Shown: in pieces, positions 26,440 to 35,026 of the stretch
How the letters are laid out: each line of letters starts with the position of its first letter
Position numbering within the stretch: position 1 is the first letter of the stretch
Origin: Streptomyces mangrovisoli
GTDB taxonomy: Bacteria; Actinomycetota; Actinomycetes; Streptomycetales; Streptomycetaceae
Assembly: GCF_000974985.2 (NCBI RefSeq)
Contig: NZ_LAVA02000030.1
Location: 62,001-126,000 of the forward strand
Direction: 5' to 3'
Length of the DNA stretch: 64,000 nucleotides
Notes under the pieces: generated by a model
Seen by the model: the letters and a program-made list of their open reading frames with translations, nothing else
Databases searched by the model: none
Told to the model about the DNA's origin: nothing
Translations under genes and position numbers: made by a program

Positions 26440-27474
26440 ATGGCGGAGCGGAGCGTGCGCTGGGGAATCCTGGCGACCGGCGGGATCGCGGCGGCGTTCG
26501 CGGCGGATCTGGTGGACCTGCCGGACGCGGAGATCGTCGCGGTGGCCTCGCGGCGGCAGGAGTCGGCCTCGGCGTTCGCGGAGCGGTTCGGCATCGGTCG
26601 GGCCTACGGCGACTGGGAGTCGCTGGCGCGGGACGAGGACATCGACGTCGTGTACGTGGCCACCCCGCACGCGGCCCACCGGGCGGCCGCCGGGCTCTGC
26701 CTGGAGGCGGGCCGCAACGTGCTGTGCGAGAAGGCGTTCACGCTGAACACGCGGGAGGCCGAGGAACTGGTCGCGCTGGCGGCCGACCGCGGGAGCTTCC
26801 TGATGGAGGCCATGTGGATGTACTGCAATCCGCTGGTACGGCGGCTGAAGGCGCTGGTCGACGACGGCGCGATCGGCGAAGTCCGCACGGTGCAGGCGGA
26901 CTTCGGGCTCGCGGGCCCCTTCCCGCCCTCGCACCGGCTGCGGGACCCGGCCCAGGGCGGCGGCGCGCTGCTCGACCTGGGGGTGTATCCGGTGTCGTTC
27001 GCGCAGCTGCTGCTGGGCGAGCCGGCCGAGGTGACGGCGAGAGCGGTGCTCTCGCAAGAGGGCGTCGATCTCCAGACCGGAGCACTGCTCTCCTGGGAGA
27101 GCGGCGCACTCGCCTCGGTGCACTGCTCCGTCGTCGGCGGTACGGCGGTCTCGGCGTCGGTCACCGGCTCACAGGGCCGGATCGACGTGCCGGACGGCTT
27201 CTTCCACCCCGACCGCTTCGTGCTGCACCGTGACGGCCGGGATCCGCAGGAGTTCACGGCCGACCCGGCGGACGGCCCGCGCACCAGCCTGCGCCACGAG
27301 GCCCGGGAGGTCATGCGCGCGCTCCGGGCGGGCGAGACCGAGTCCCCGCTGGTCCCGCTCTCCGGCACGCTCGCCGTGATGCGCACGCTCGACGCGATCC
27401 GCGAGCGGATCGGCGTCCGCTACCCCGGCGAACTCGCGGACCCGGCGGGAGAGCCGCGACTGACGGCGGTCTGA
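26440..27474 (+). CDS. Gfo/Idh/MocA-family oxidoreductase
   Basis: A 344-residue NAD(P)-dependent dehydrogenase. A Rossmann N-terminus (WGILATGGIAAAFAADL) is followed by the family EKxxxxN motif as CEKAFTLN (near 98) and the C-terminal substrate domain with GGGALLDLGVYPV. The family oxidises or reduces sugars, inositol or dihydrodiols; this one resembles dimeric dihydrodiol dehydrogenases (MEAMWMYCNPLVRRL). ATG 26440 follows a purine-rich GCGAGGGTGGGG. It is divergent from the Bcr-type gene. Confidence 0.92.
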   Translation: MAERSVRWGILATGGIAAAFAADLVDLPDAEIVAVASRRQESASAFAERFGIGRAYGDWESLARDEDIDVVYVATPHAAHRAAAGLCLEAGRNVLCEKAFTLNTREAEELVALAADRGSFLMEAMWMYCNPLVRRLKALVDDGAIGEVRTVQADFGLAGPFPPSHRLRDPAQGGGALLDLGVYPVSFAQLLLGEPAEVTARAVLSQEGVDLQTGALLSWESGALASVHCSVVGGTAVSASVTGSQGRIDVPDGFFHPDRFVLHRDGRDPQEFTADPADGPRTSLRHEAREVMRALRAGETESPLVPLSGTLAVMRTLDAIRERIGVRYPGELADPAGEPRLTAV

Positions 27475-27513
27475 GGACCGACCGGACTCCGGCGGCCCGA
27501 GGACCGGCCGGAC

Positions 27514-27540
27514 TCCGGTGGGCGCCCAGAGCCCACCGGA
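27514..27540 (+). terminator. Hairpin terminator after the Gfo/Idh gene
   Basis: A perfect 10-bp stem TCCGGTGGGC / GCCCACCGGA with a 7-base loop starts 40 bp past the stop. There is no U-tract, as is common in streptomycetes. Confidence 0.7.
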
Positions 27541-27620
27541 CCCTGGGCGGGCGGCATTTCCGTGCAGAAACGGTCAACTCGTCAACCTCTACAAACGGAA
27601 TTTGAACGTCCGCACCATTG

Positions 27621-27844
27621 CCCCCGGTAGGGGGCTTATGCTCAACTCTCCTACACAAGAGCTTCACACTTGAGGCAATTGGGTTCCACGGTTCCGACGG
27701 GTTCCGTGGACCTCACCGTGGCGGACTGTGCCGAGGGGGGAACAGGCCACACCGAGGGGGGGAGGGGGCAGCCGTTCCACCTGCCGGGTGGGGGTGGATC
27801 TCGCGCGGGACCGCGAGGTGCGCACCGGCGCGTGGAACGGCTGC
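27621..27844. other. Gene-free region with a large nested hairpin
   Basis: The 27541-27972 gap between convergent genes lacks a credible gene, but it is structured. It holds CCCCCGGTAGGGGG (27621-27634) and TCCACGG/CCGTGGA arms near 27685-27710. Above all it holds a 77-nt nested inverted repeat: perfect 13-bp arms GCAGCCGTTCCAC (27768-27780) and GTGGAACGGCTGC (27832-27844), inner arms GCCGG/CCGGC (27783-27787, 27825-27829) and CTCGCG/CGCGAG (27800-27805, 27812-27817). It could be a structured RNA, a 3' UTR of the carboxypeptidase gene, or an orphan leader. Confidence 0.6.
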
Positions 27845-27972
27845 CGCACATCCGCCCGGCCTTCGCGAAGCCTCTGCCAGGCCTTCGACAGGCCCGGGAC
27901 CGGCCCCGGACAGGTCTCCGACAGGCCTCCCGCATTCCGCCGGAGGCCCGCCGAAGCCCGCCGACGCCCCGC

Positions 27973-29283
27973 TCAGCTCTCCTGGCCGGCCGTCTCCGCC
28001 GCGCCCGCGGCCGTCCCCGCGGCACCGGCGTCCGTCCCCACCGCACCCGCGCCCGAACCCGCCGTATCCGTACCCGGACCCGCGGCCCCGGCCGCCTGAG
28101 CCGCGCCCGCGTTCGTGCCCGCACCCGCACCCGTCCCGGACCGCGCCCCGCGCCGCCGGCGCAGCGCCCACGCGCCCCCCGCGAGCAGCGCGAGCGTTCC
28201 CGCGCCGCCCTCCAGCAGGGTCCACGGCGACGGCGACGAGCCGCCCGACGACGAACCCGGCGCACCCGCCGCGCCCTTCGCGGCCCGCTTCGTCGGCGAC
28301 GGGCTGGCCTTCGCCCCGCCCTCGCTCAGCGGCTCGACCAGCGTGCCCACCGGCTGGGCCGAACTCCCCTTGCCGAAGCCCCAGTCGAGCAGCGCGGCGG
28401 TCTGCTCGTAGACCGCGTTGGTGCCGGGCGCCGGGTGCATCACGGTGACCAGCAGGGTGCGGCCGTCGCGGGTCGCCGCACCGGTGAAGGTGTTGCCCGC
28501 GTGGCTGGTGTAGCCGTTCTTCACGCCGATGAGGCCCTTGTAGACGTCCAGGCCCCAGGCGCCGGTCAGCAGGCGGTCGGTGTTCTGTATCTGGAAGGTC
28601 TTCTTCTTGCCGGCCGGGAAGTCCGCGGTGCGCGTGGCGCAGTAGGAGCGGAAGTCGGTGTCGTGCAGCCCGTGCCGGGCGAAGAGGGTCAGGTCGTAGG
28701 CCGAGGACAGCTGGCCCGGGTGGTCGAAGCCGTCGGGGCTGACCACATGGGTGTCGAGGGCCTGGAGGTCCTCGGCCTTGGCCTGCATCTCGGCCACCGT
28801 TTTTCCGACCCCGCCGTTCATGTGCGCGAGGACGTGCACGGCGTCGTTGCCGGAGCGCAGGAACACGCCCTGCCACAACTGCTCGACGGTGTAGGTGATG
28901 CCGGCCTTGACGCCGACGAGGCTGGAGCCGGCGGGTATGCCGGCCAGGTCGGCGTCGGTCACGGTGTGCGTCTCGGCGCGCTCGAACTTCGTCAGCACGG
29001 TGTCCGCGAAGAGCATCTTCAGCGTGGACGCGGGGGCCAGCCGCTTGTGCGCGTTGAAGGAGGCCAGCACCTCGCCGCTCTCGTAGTCGGCGACCAGCCA
29101 GGCGCGGGCGGTGATCTTCTTGGGCAGTCCGGTGGCGCCGCTCACCTGGATGCCGCCGCGGGCCAGTCGCTCGCCCCCGATGACGGGGGCGGCGGCACGG
29201 GCGGGGGTGGCCGCGGCCACGGGCAGCGCGGCGGCGGTCAGGCCGAGGGCGGCCCGCCGGGTGAGCCGAGAGGAAGCGTGCAT
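27973..29283 (-). CDS. D-alanyl-D-alanine carboxypeptidase, Tat-type signal and C-terminal anchor
   Basis: A 436-residue low-molecular-mass penicillin-binding protein (S11 family) that trims pentapeptide stems of peptidoglycan. Motifs are STLK (APASTLKML), SGN (LRSGNDAVH) and KNG (GVKNGYTS, in place of KTG, usual in this family). A twin-arginine-like signal LTRRAALGLTAAALP precedes the catalytic domain. Near the C-terminus a membrane helix and RRRRG lead to an Ala/Gly-rich tail (TAGSGAGAVGTDAGAAG...) of low complexity. ATG 29283 is chosen; an upstream TTG at 29310 would add nine residues. Confidence 0.92.
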   Translation of the reverse strand: MHASSRLTRRAALGLTAAALPVAAATPARAAAPVIGGERLARGGIQVSGATGLPKKITARAWLVADYESGEVLASFNAHKRLAPASTLKMLFADTVLTKFERAETHTVTDADLAGIPAGSSLVGVKAGITYTVEQLWQGVFLRSGNDAVHVLAHMNGGVGKTVAEMQAKAEDLQALDTHVVSPDGFDHPGQLSSAYDLTLFARHGLHDTDFRSYCATRTADFPAGKKKTFQIQNTDRLLTGAWGLDVYKGLIGVKNGYTSHAGNTFTGAATRDGRTLLVTVMHPAPGTNAVYEQTAALLDWGFGKGSSAQPVGTLVEPLSEGGAKASPSPTKRAAKGAAGAPGSSSGGSSPSPWTLLEGGAGTLALLAGGAWALRRRRGARSGTGAGAGTNAGAAQAAGAAGPGTDTAGSGAGAVGTDAGAAGTAAGAAETAGQES

Positions 29284-29483
29284 CCGGGGACCGTACACCG
29301 CGCCTGACAACGGTTTCCTGGCAGGTGACCCTCCAGGGCATATGAATGACCTGTCTTACGAAAGATTGAGCACCTGTTCCGCATTCTCAGCCCTGACACA
29401 TCCTTTACTCAGGTCGACGCAAAGGTTCCTCCCTAGCTTGTGAGAGCGCCCACAGCGGGCGCCAAGAACCTTCGAGGAATGTG

Positions 29484-30926
29484 ATGTTTGGCATCTATCT
29501 CAAGCGCGAGCTGGGGCGTCGCAAGAAGGCGGCCCTGGTCATCGCTCTGGGTCTGGCGCTCGGAATCGCGCTGGTCATCACGGTCAACTCGGTGTCGGCC
29601 GGCATGAACCAGGCGCAGGACAAGGTCCTGAAGTCGCTCTACGGCCTCGGGACCGACATGACGGTGACCAAGGCACAGACGGCGCCCAAGGCGGGCAGCT
29701 CGTCCGGCCCCAACTTCAAGTTCGACGCGAAGTCGAGCAGCAAGTCGTCGCAGAGTTCCGACCGGGTGATGACACAGGGCGGTCAGGCCCTGAAGTCCTC
29801 CCTGGTCGACCAGGTCTCGGACCAGAAGGGCGTGGACAGCGCGGTCGGCGCCCTCTCCCTGAACGTCATCAAGGTCAACGGCTCGTTCACCCAGGGCAAG
29901 GCGCAGTCCTCCGGCGGCAGCAACCAGGGCGGCCCCGGCGGCGCCTCCGGCGGCAACCCGCAGGTCCAGGGCGGCGGCGCCAACTTCAACGTCAACAACT
30001 ACTCCGTAGCCGGCGTCGACGTCGCCGACCAGGGACTGGGCCCGCTGGCCTCCATGAAGATCACCTCCGGCAAGACCTTCACCTCGGCACAGACCAACGC
30101 CAAGGTCGCGGTGGTCAGCAAGTCGTACGCCAAGAGCAAGAAGTACAAGGTCGGTTCGACCTTCAAGATCTCCGGCACCAAGTTCACGGTCATCGGCATC
30201 GCTACGCCCAACAGCAGCGAGTCCAGCACGGACGTGTTCGTGCCGCTGAAGCAGGCGCAGACGCTCGGTGACGCCAAGAACAAGGTCACCACGATCTACG
30301 TGAAGGCCACCGACTCCAAGCAGATCTCCACCGTGAAGAAGGAGATCCAGAGCAACATCTCCGGCACCACGGTCACCACCTCGTCCGACATGGCGTCCAC
30401 CGTGTCCGGTTCGCTGTCCACGGCCTCCAACCTGGCGACCAGCGTCGGCAAGTGGCTGTCGATCGCGGTCCTCGTCGCCGCCTTCCTGGTGGCCGCGCTG
30501 CTGACCTCCTCCGCGGTCTCCCGCCGGGTGCGTGAGTTCGGCACCCTGAAGGCGCTCGGCTGGCCCAGCGGCAAGGTGACCCGGCAGGTCGTCGGCGAGT
30601 CGATGGTCAACGGCCTGATCGGCGGCGCCCTCGGCATCGGTCTCGGCCTCGCGGCGGCCTACGTGGTCACCGCGATCAGCCCGACGCTGACCGCGCAGAT
30701 CGGCAGCACCGGCGGCAGCGGTGGCGGCAACGGCTTCCCCGGTGGCGGCGGCCCCGGCCAGCAGACCGCCAACACCCTGCAGATCGCGCTCAGCGCTCCG
30801 GTCTCGGCGACCACCATCGCCCTCGCGGTGGGCCTCGCGGTCACCGGTGGCCTGATCGCCGGCGCCATGGGCGGCTGGCGCGCCTCCCGGATGCGTCCGG
30901 CCGACGCGCTGCGCAGCGTCCAGTAG
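29484..30926 (+). CDS. ABC transporter permease (FtsX/MacB type)
   Basis: A 480-residue protein: helix 1 (ALVIALGLALGIALVITV), a large extracytoplasmic MacB-PCD-like domain of about 270 residues rich in Ser/Gly/Gln/Lys, and three C-terminal helices with the FtsX motif VREFGTLKALGWPSGKVTRQV. It pairs with the ATPase 103 bp downstream. MacB-type systems do not import; they transmit force across the membrane for export or lipoprotein/peptide handling. ATG 29484 is preceded by GAGGA; an adjacent GTG 29481 is in frame. Confidence 0.92.
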   Translation: MFGIYLKRELGRRKKAALVIALGLALGIALVITVNSVSAGMNQAQDKVLKSLYGLGTDMTVTKAQTAPKAGSSSGPNFKFDAKSSSKSSQSSDRVMTQGGQALKSSLVDQVSDQKGVDSAVGALSLNVIKVNGSFTQGKAQSSGGSNQGGPGGASGGNPQVQGGGANFNVNNYSVAGVDVADQGLGPLASMKITSGKTFTSAQTNAKVAVVSKSYAKSKKYKVGSTFKISGTKFTVIGIATPNSSESSTDVFVPLKQAQTLGDAKNKVTTIYVKATDSKQISTVKKEIQSNISGTTVTTSSDMASTVSGSLSTASNLATSVGKWLSIAVLVAAFLVAALLTSSAVSRRVREFGTLKALGWPSGKVTRQVVGESMVNGLIGGALGIGLGLAAAYVVTAISPTLTAQIGSTGGSGGGNGFPGGGGPGQQTANTLQIALSAPVSATTIALAVGLAVTGGLIAGAMGGWRASRMRPADALRSVQ

Positions 30927-31029
30927 TCACCCAGTACCGGGGCGCCGCCTCCACTCCCCCCGGGACGGCGCCCCCTTGTTCCTCTCCCCCACTGTCCTTC
31001 CGTCCCTCCCCAGCACTCACGGAGCACCC

Positions 31030-31842
<813 letters not shown>

Positions 31843-31859
31843 CCGCCGCCCACGGCGAC

Positions 31860-31889
31860 ACGTCGGCGGGACCCCCTGACCGCCGACGT
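31860..31889. terminator. Bidirectional hairpin between convergent genes
   Basis: Perfect 10-bp arms ACGTCGGCGG / CCGCCGACGT with a 10-base loop, 18 bp after the ABC ATPase stop and before the convergent aldo/keto reductase. Confidence 0.75.
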
Positions 31890-31980
31890 CAGCCGTACGG
31901 CGGCCGGTTGGGCCGGCCGCTCTCAGCGGCACGGCGGCCAGGTCCATCGAACTGCCTCCCCGGTGGCCTGGCGGGGCCGT

Positions 31981-32973
31981 TCACCTTCCGAGTATCCGGT
32001 CGACATCGGCCAGTTGCCCGGTGGTGAGCGGCCCCTTCGCCATGGCGCCCGCGTTCTCCTCGGCCTGTGCGACGGTGCGGAAGCCGGGGATCGGCACGGT
32101 GCGCGGGCTGCGCGCCCACAGCCAGGCCAGCGCGCCCTGGGCGAGGGTACGGCCGCCGCTGGTGAGGACCTCGCGCAGGGCGTCCACCCGGGCGAGCCAG
32201 GCGGGATCGGCGCCGGAGCCGTCGCCGAAGCCCGGCAGCCAGGCCGGGGGCGCGCTGCGGATGTCCCCGGGCTCCGGACGGGTGCCGCGCCGACCGCCGA
32301 GCAGCCCCATGGCGAGCGGGCTGCGGTCGATGCTGGCGAGGTCGAACTCCTCGCACAGCGCGAGCAGTTCGGGGGCGTCGTGGAAGACGTTGAGGGTGTG
32401 CTGGACGGCCGTGCAGTGCGGGCCCTTCGCGAACACGGCGGCACGGGCCGGGTCGTCGGTGCTCCAGGCGTAGCCGCGGATCAGCCCCTCGCGCACGAAC
32501 TCCTCGCAGGTGTCGCGGAGTTCGGCCGCGCGCTCGGGGTCGGCGTCGGACAGGTGCAGCTGGTAGAGGTCGACGTGGTCGGTGTCCAGGCGGCGCAGTG
32601 AGGCGGTCAGGGCGCGGCGGGCGTGGGCCGGGGAGTCGTCGGCGCCGGTGAGGGTGCGGGTGTCGGCGTCGAAGACGTTGCCCCATTTGGTCGCGAGCAC
32701 GACCTGGTCGCGGCGCTTGCCAAGCGCGCGGCCGAGAATCCGCTCGCTGTGCCCGGTGCCGTAGGTGTCGGCGGTGTCGAAGAAGGTGACGCCGAGGTCG
32801 AGGGCGCGGCGGATCGCCCGCACCGACTCCTCGTCGTCGACCTTGCCCCAGCCGAGCGGCTGCCCGTCCAAGGTCTGCCACTCACCGCCGATCGCCCAGC
32901 ACCCGAAGCCGAGCGCACTCACCTCGATACCGCTGCGGCCGAGCGTCCGATGGCTCTGCGTTGTCTTCTCCAT
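31981..32973 (-). CDS. Aldo/keto reductase
   Basis: A 330-residue TIM-barrel NADPH-dependent oxidoreductase. The catalytic tetrad is visible as Asp and Tyr in FFDTADTYG, Lys in LATKWGN and His in DLYQLHLSD. The C-terminal cofactor segment is VPIPGFRTVAQAEENAGAM. It resembles the YajO/PdxI-like and beta-subunit-like AKR group. ATG 32973 (MEKTTQSHRTLG) is chosen because the barrel starts there; an upstream GTG at 33042 would add a non-typical leader. Substrate unknown. Confidence 0.92.
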   Translation of the reverse strand: MEKTTQSHRTLGRSGIEVSALGFGCWAIGGEWQTLDGQPLGWGKVDDEESVRAIRRALDLGVTFFDTADTYGTGHSERILGRALGKRRDQVVLATKWGNVFDADTRTLTGADDSPAHARRALTASLRRLDTDHVDLYQLHLSDADPERAAELRDTCEEFVREGLIRGYAWSTDDPARAAVFAKGPHCTAVQHTLNVFHDAPELLALCEEFDLASIDRSPLAMGLLGGRRGTRPEPGDIRSAPPAWLPGFGDGSGADPAWLARVDALREVLTSGGRTLAQGALAWLWARSPRTVPIPGFRTVAQAEENAGAMAKGPLTTGQLADVDRILGR

Positions 32974-33030
32974 ACCGGAGAACGCTAGGAGTTGAAGCGC
33001 ACACGAGGGCAAGCACGGTACGGGTGGCCG

Positions 33031-33145
33031 GTGTTCACGCATGCTCGGTGTTCACGCCCGCCCGGTGTTCACGCGTCCCCGGTGTCACGCCTGCCCGGTG
33101 TCACGCCTGCCCGGTGTCACGCCTGCCCGGTGTCACGCCTGCCCG
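33031..33145. repeat. 16-17-bp tandem minisatellite reaching into a coding 3' end
   Basis: Seven head-to-tail units: three 17-bp variants of GTGTTCACGCxxxCxCG (33031-33081), then four exact copies of GTGTCACGCCTGCCCG (33082-33145). The last copy contains the stop codon and final codons (TGQA) of the minus-strand gene at 33133-33459. Confidence 0.95.
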
Positions 33146-33459
33146 GTCTCGAAGCGGGAGATCCTGCCGTCGTCCGCGACGGTGAACCGCCACTGGGTGC
33201 GCATCTCGCCCCAGGTGTCGTTGCGGTAGTGGGCGAGCAGGGCGCGCCCGCCCGAGGACTCGTTGTCGACGTCGAGGTGCCCGTTGGAGGAGAAGATCTC
33301 CCGGTCCACCCAGTCGGCGAGGTCCCGGTCGGAGCCGTCGTCGGACATGGTCGCGCCGGGCGCGAGGAGGTCCATGAACGCGTCGCGGTCGTGCGCGTTG
33401 ACGGCGGAGACGAAGGCGCGGACGGCGGGGTCGCTGAGTTTCGCGGTCTGAATCGTCAT
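33133..33459 (-). CDS. SnoaL/NTF2-like protein
   Basis: A 108-residue cone-fold protein. It has an N-terminal helix pair (DPAVRAFVSAVNAHDRDAFMDLLAPGATMSDDG) and a twisted sheet ending MRTQWRFTVADDGRISRFETGQA. Members include polyketide cyclases, limonene hydrolases and many proteins of unknown role; no catalytic residues are diagnostic here. Its stop codon lies inside the last copy of a tandem minisatellite. Confidence 0.85.
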   Translation of the reverse strand: MTIQTAKLSDPAVRAFVSAVNAHDRDAFMDLLAPGATMSDDGSDRDLADWVDREIFSSNGHLDVDNESSGGRALLAHYRNDTWGEMRTQWRFTVADDGRISRFETGQA

Positions 33460-33578
33460 GCCGGCCAGGCTCGCACCGCCCGCCACGGCACGCCACCCGA
33501 ACGGCCGCCCGAACAGGCCGGTGGGGCGGGCCGGGTGCGACGGTGGAGGGGCCGGGGGACCCACCCCGCCGACCACCA

Positions 33579-33625
33579 CCCCTCTGCCCCTCTGCCCTCT
33601 GCCCCTCTGCCCCTCTGCCCCTCTG
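33579..33625. repeat. 8-bp tandem repeat CCCCTCTG upstream of the DoxX gene
   Basis: Six head-to-tail units, one of them shortened to 7 bp, end six bases before the GGAG ribosome site of the gene starting at 33640. The transcript leader would be pyrimidine-rich. Confidence 0.9.
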
Positions 33626-33639
33626 CCCCTGGAGCCACC

Positions 33640-34185
33640 ATGACCTGTTACGACCGACGAGATCTGGGGCTGCTGCTGCTCCGGCTGAGTACCGGTGGTG
33701 TGCTGGTCGCGCACGGTGCGCAGAAGCTGTTCGGCTGGTTCGGCGGCGGGGGCATCGAGGGGACCGGCAAGTTCATGGAGTCCGTCGGCTACCGGCCGGG
33801 CGAGGCCAGCGCGACCGCGGCCGGCGTCGCCGAGATGGGCGGCGGCACGCTGCTGATGCTGGGGCTCGCGACACCGGCGGCGGGTGCCGCCGCGGCGGGC
33901 GCGATGGCGGGGGCGGCGGCGGTGCACGCGCCCAGCGGCTTCTTCGCCCAGTCGGGTGGCTACGAGTACGCGGCGAGCCTCGGCCTGTCCGCCACCGGCC
34001 TGGCGATCACGGGCCCCGGCCGCCTCTCCCTGGACCACACACTCGGCCACACGGTCAACCGCGGCTGGATGGTCCCGGCGGCCCTGGGCGTGACGGCCGC
34101 CGCGACGGCCGTGGTCATCGGCATGCGCAACCGCCGCCTGCGCCAGGAGCGCGAAGGCCAGCAGGAGGCACTGTTCGAGGAGTAG
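33640..34185 (+). CDS. DoxX-family membrane protein
   Basis: A 181-residue, four-helix membrane protein. It has the DoxX signatures LLLLRLSTGGVLVAHGAQKLFGWFGGGG and GYRPGEASATAAGVAEMGGG near residue 50. DoxX proteins are linked to redox and thiol stress or to quinone-dependent systems, but most are uncharacterised. A basic, Arg/Glu-rich C-terminal tail (MRNRRLRQEREGQQ) is cytoplasmic. ATG 33640 follows GGAG by five bases. Confidence 0.9.
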   Translation: MTCYDRRDLGLLLLRLSTGGVLVAHGAQKLFGWFGGGGIEGTGKFMESVGYRPGEASATAAGVAEMGGGTLLMLGLATPAAGAAAAGAMAGAAAVHAPSGFFAQSGGYEYAASLGLSATGLAITGPGRLSLDHTLGHTVNRGWMVPAALGVTAAATAVVIGMRNRRLRQEREGQQEALFEE

Positions 34186-34215
34186 CCCCCCGGTCGTCCA
34201 TGACAGGCTGCCACC

Positions 34216-34590
34216 ATGGACGACCCCACCGACGCCGCCGTGGTACCCACACCCACACCGATCGCCGAGCCCGCACCGGACGCCCTCTGGCAGACCGTCG
34301 ACGAGCTGTGGGCCTGGCTCGACGCGCACCGCGCGGTCGACGGCGCGGACGGACTCCTCCTGCGCGTCCTGAAACTCTCGGAGGAGGTCGGCGAGGTAGC
34401 CGAGGCGATCATCGGCGCGACCGGCCAGAACCCCCGCAAGGGCACCACCCACACGTGGGACGACGTCCAGTCCGAACTCTGCGACGTCGTGATCACGGCG
34501 TTGGTGGCCCTACGCACCCTCACCCCCGAAACCCGCGAGGTGTTCACCCGGCATCTGGCCGGGGTGCGGCAGCGATCGCTGGGGAGTTGA
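34216..34590 (+). CDS. MazG-like nucleotide pyrophosphohydrolase family protein
   Basis: A 124-residue all-alpha NTP-PPase protein. The acidic metal-binding residues are seen in LKLSEEVGEVAEAIIGATGQNP and, one helix later, in SELCDVVITALVAL. The family hydrolyses (d)NTPs to monophosphates, often as house-cleaning enzymes. A 25-residue Pro/Thr leader precedes the fold. It lies 30 bp after the DoxX gene on the same strand and may share its transcript. Confidence 0.88.
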   Translation: MDDPTDAAVVPTPTPIAEPAPDALWQTVDELWAWLDAHRAVDGADGLLLRVLKLSEEVGEVAEAIIGATGQNPRKGTTHTWDDVQSELCDVVITALVALRTLTPETREVFTRHLAGVRQRSLGS

Positions 34591-34662
34591 TGAAGCGGGA
34601 GGCAGCGGGCTGCGTCCGGGAGCGGGCAGAGCCGGGGGACGGGAGGCGGGCACGCTGCTGAT

Positions 34663-34689
34663 CGCCTTCCTCGCGGCCGCGAGGAGGCG
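34663..34689 (+). terminator. Hairpin terminator after the MazG-like gene
   Basis: The stem CCTCGCG/CGCGAGG extends to CGCCTTCCTCGCG / CGCGAGGAGGCG with one bulge, about 75 bp past the stop. There is no U-tract. Confidence 0.65.
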
Positions 34690-34799
34690 TTCCGTGTGGT
34701 GTCGGGCGAACGGTGTCCTTTCCGTCGGCACGTCGGCTGGTGTCGGCGACGAGCCGGGAAGGATCAGAAGTGCGGGAATGGACCTGGCCCTTCCCGGTC

Positions 34800-34887
34800 G
34801 CCGATCCATGATCGGCCGTCAAGTACCCCGCCGCGGTAGGGGCCATCGGTCCCTTCCCGGGCCCGCGGATAGGGCCGAACGGCCCTT
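34800..34887. promoter_or_regulatory. Cluster of three palindromes upstream of the DUF4142 gene
   Basis: In the gene-free stretch 34591-35026 there are GCCGATC-CAT-GATCGGC (34800-34816), AGGGGCCATCGGTCCCTT (34838-34855) and AGGGCCGAACGGCCCTT (34871-34887). The centres of the last two are about 32 bp apart, three helical turns. The GGGCC(N)GGCCC form resembles DosR/DevR-type response-regulator sites, but the regulator is not identified. Confidence 0.55.
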
Positions 34888-35026
34888 CTTCGCGCCGCTG
34901 GGCGGTGGCGGACGTTCGCCGATCATCGATCTTTACGAACCCATGACGAGCACAAAAGGTTCTGCGGAACCCTCTCATCCGTATGCAGGTGTGTGCGGGA
35001 TCCGTAGAACCGGATCAGGAGAAACG

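Noticed and set aside
27878-27945. GACAGGCC-type direct repeats after the carboxypeptidase gene
   Set aside because: Irregular spacing and only three or four weak copies; not enough to call a repeat or operator.
27670-29307. 545-codon plus-strand frame covering the hairpin region and the carboxypeptidase gene
   Set aside because: Its first 100 codons cross the nested inverted repeats and have no protein-like pattern; the rest is antisense to the carboxypeptidase.
34694-35026. N-terminal extension of the DUF4142 protein from upstream ATGs
   Set aside because: The stretch contains three palindromes and reads as low-quality protein; GTG 35027 has a good ribosome site and puts the membrane segment at the N-terminus.
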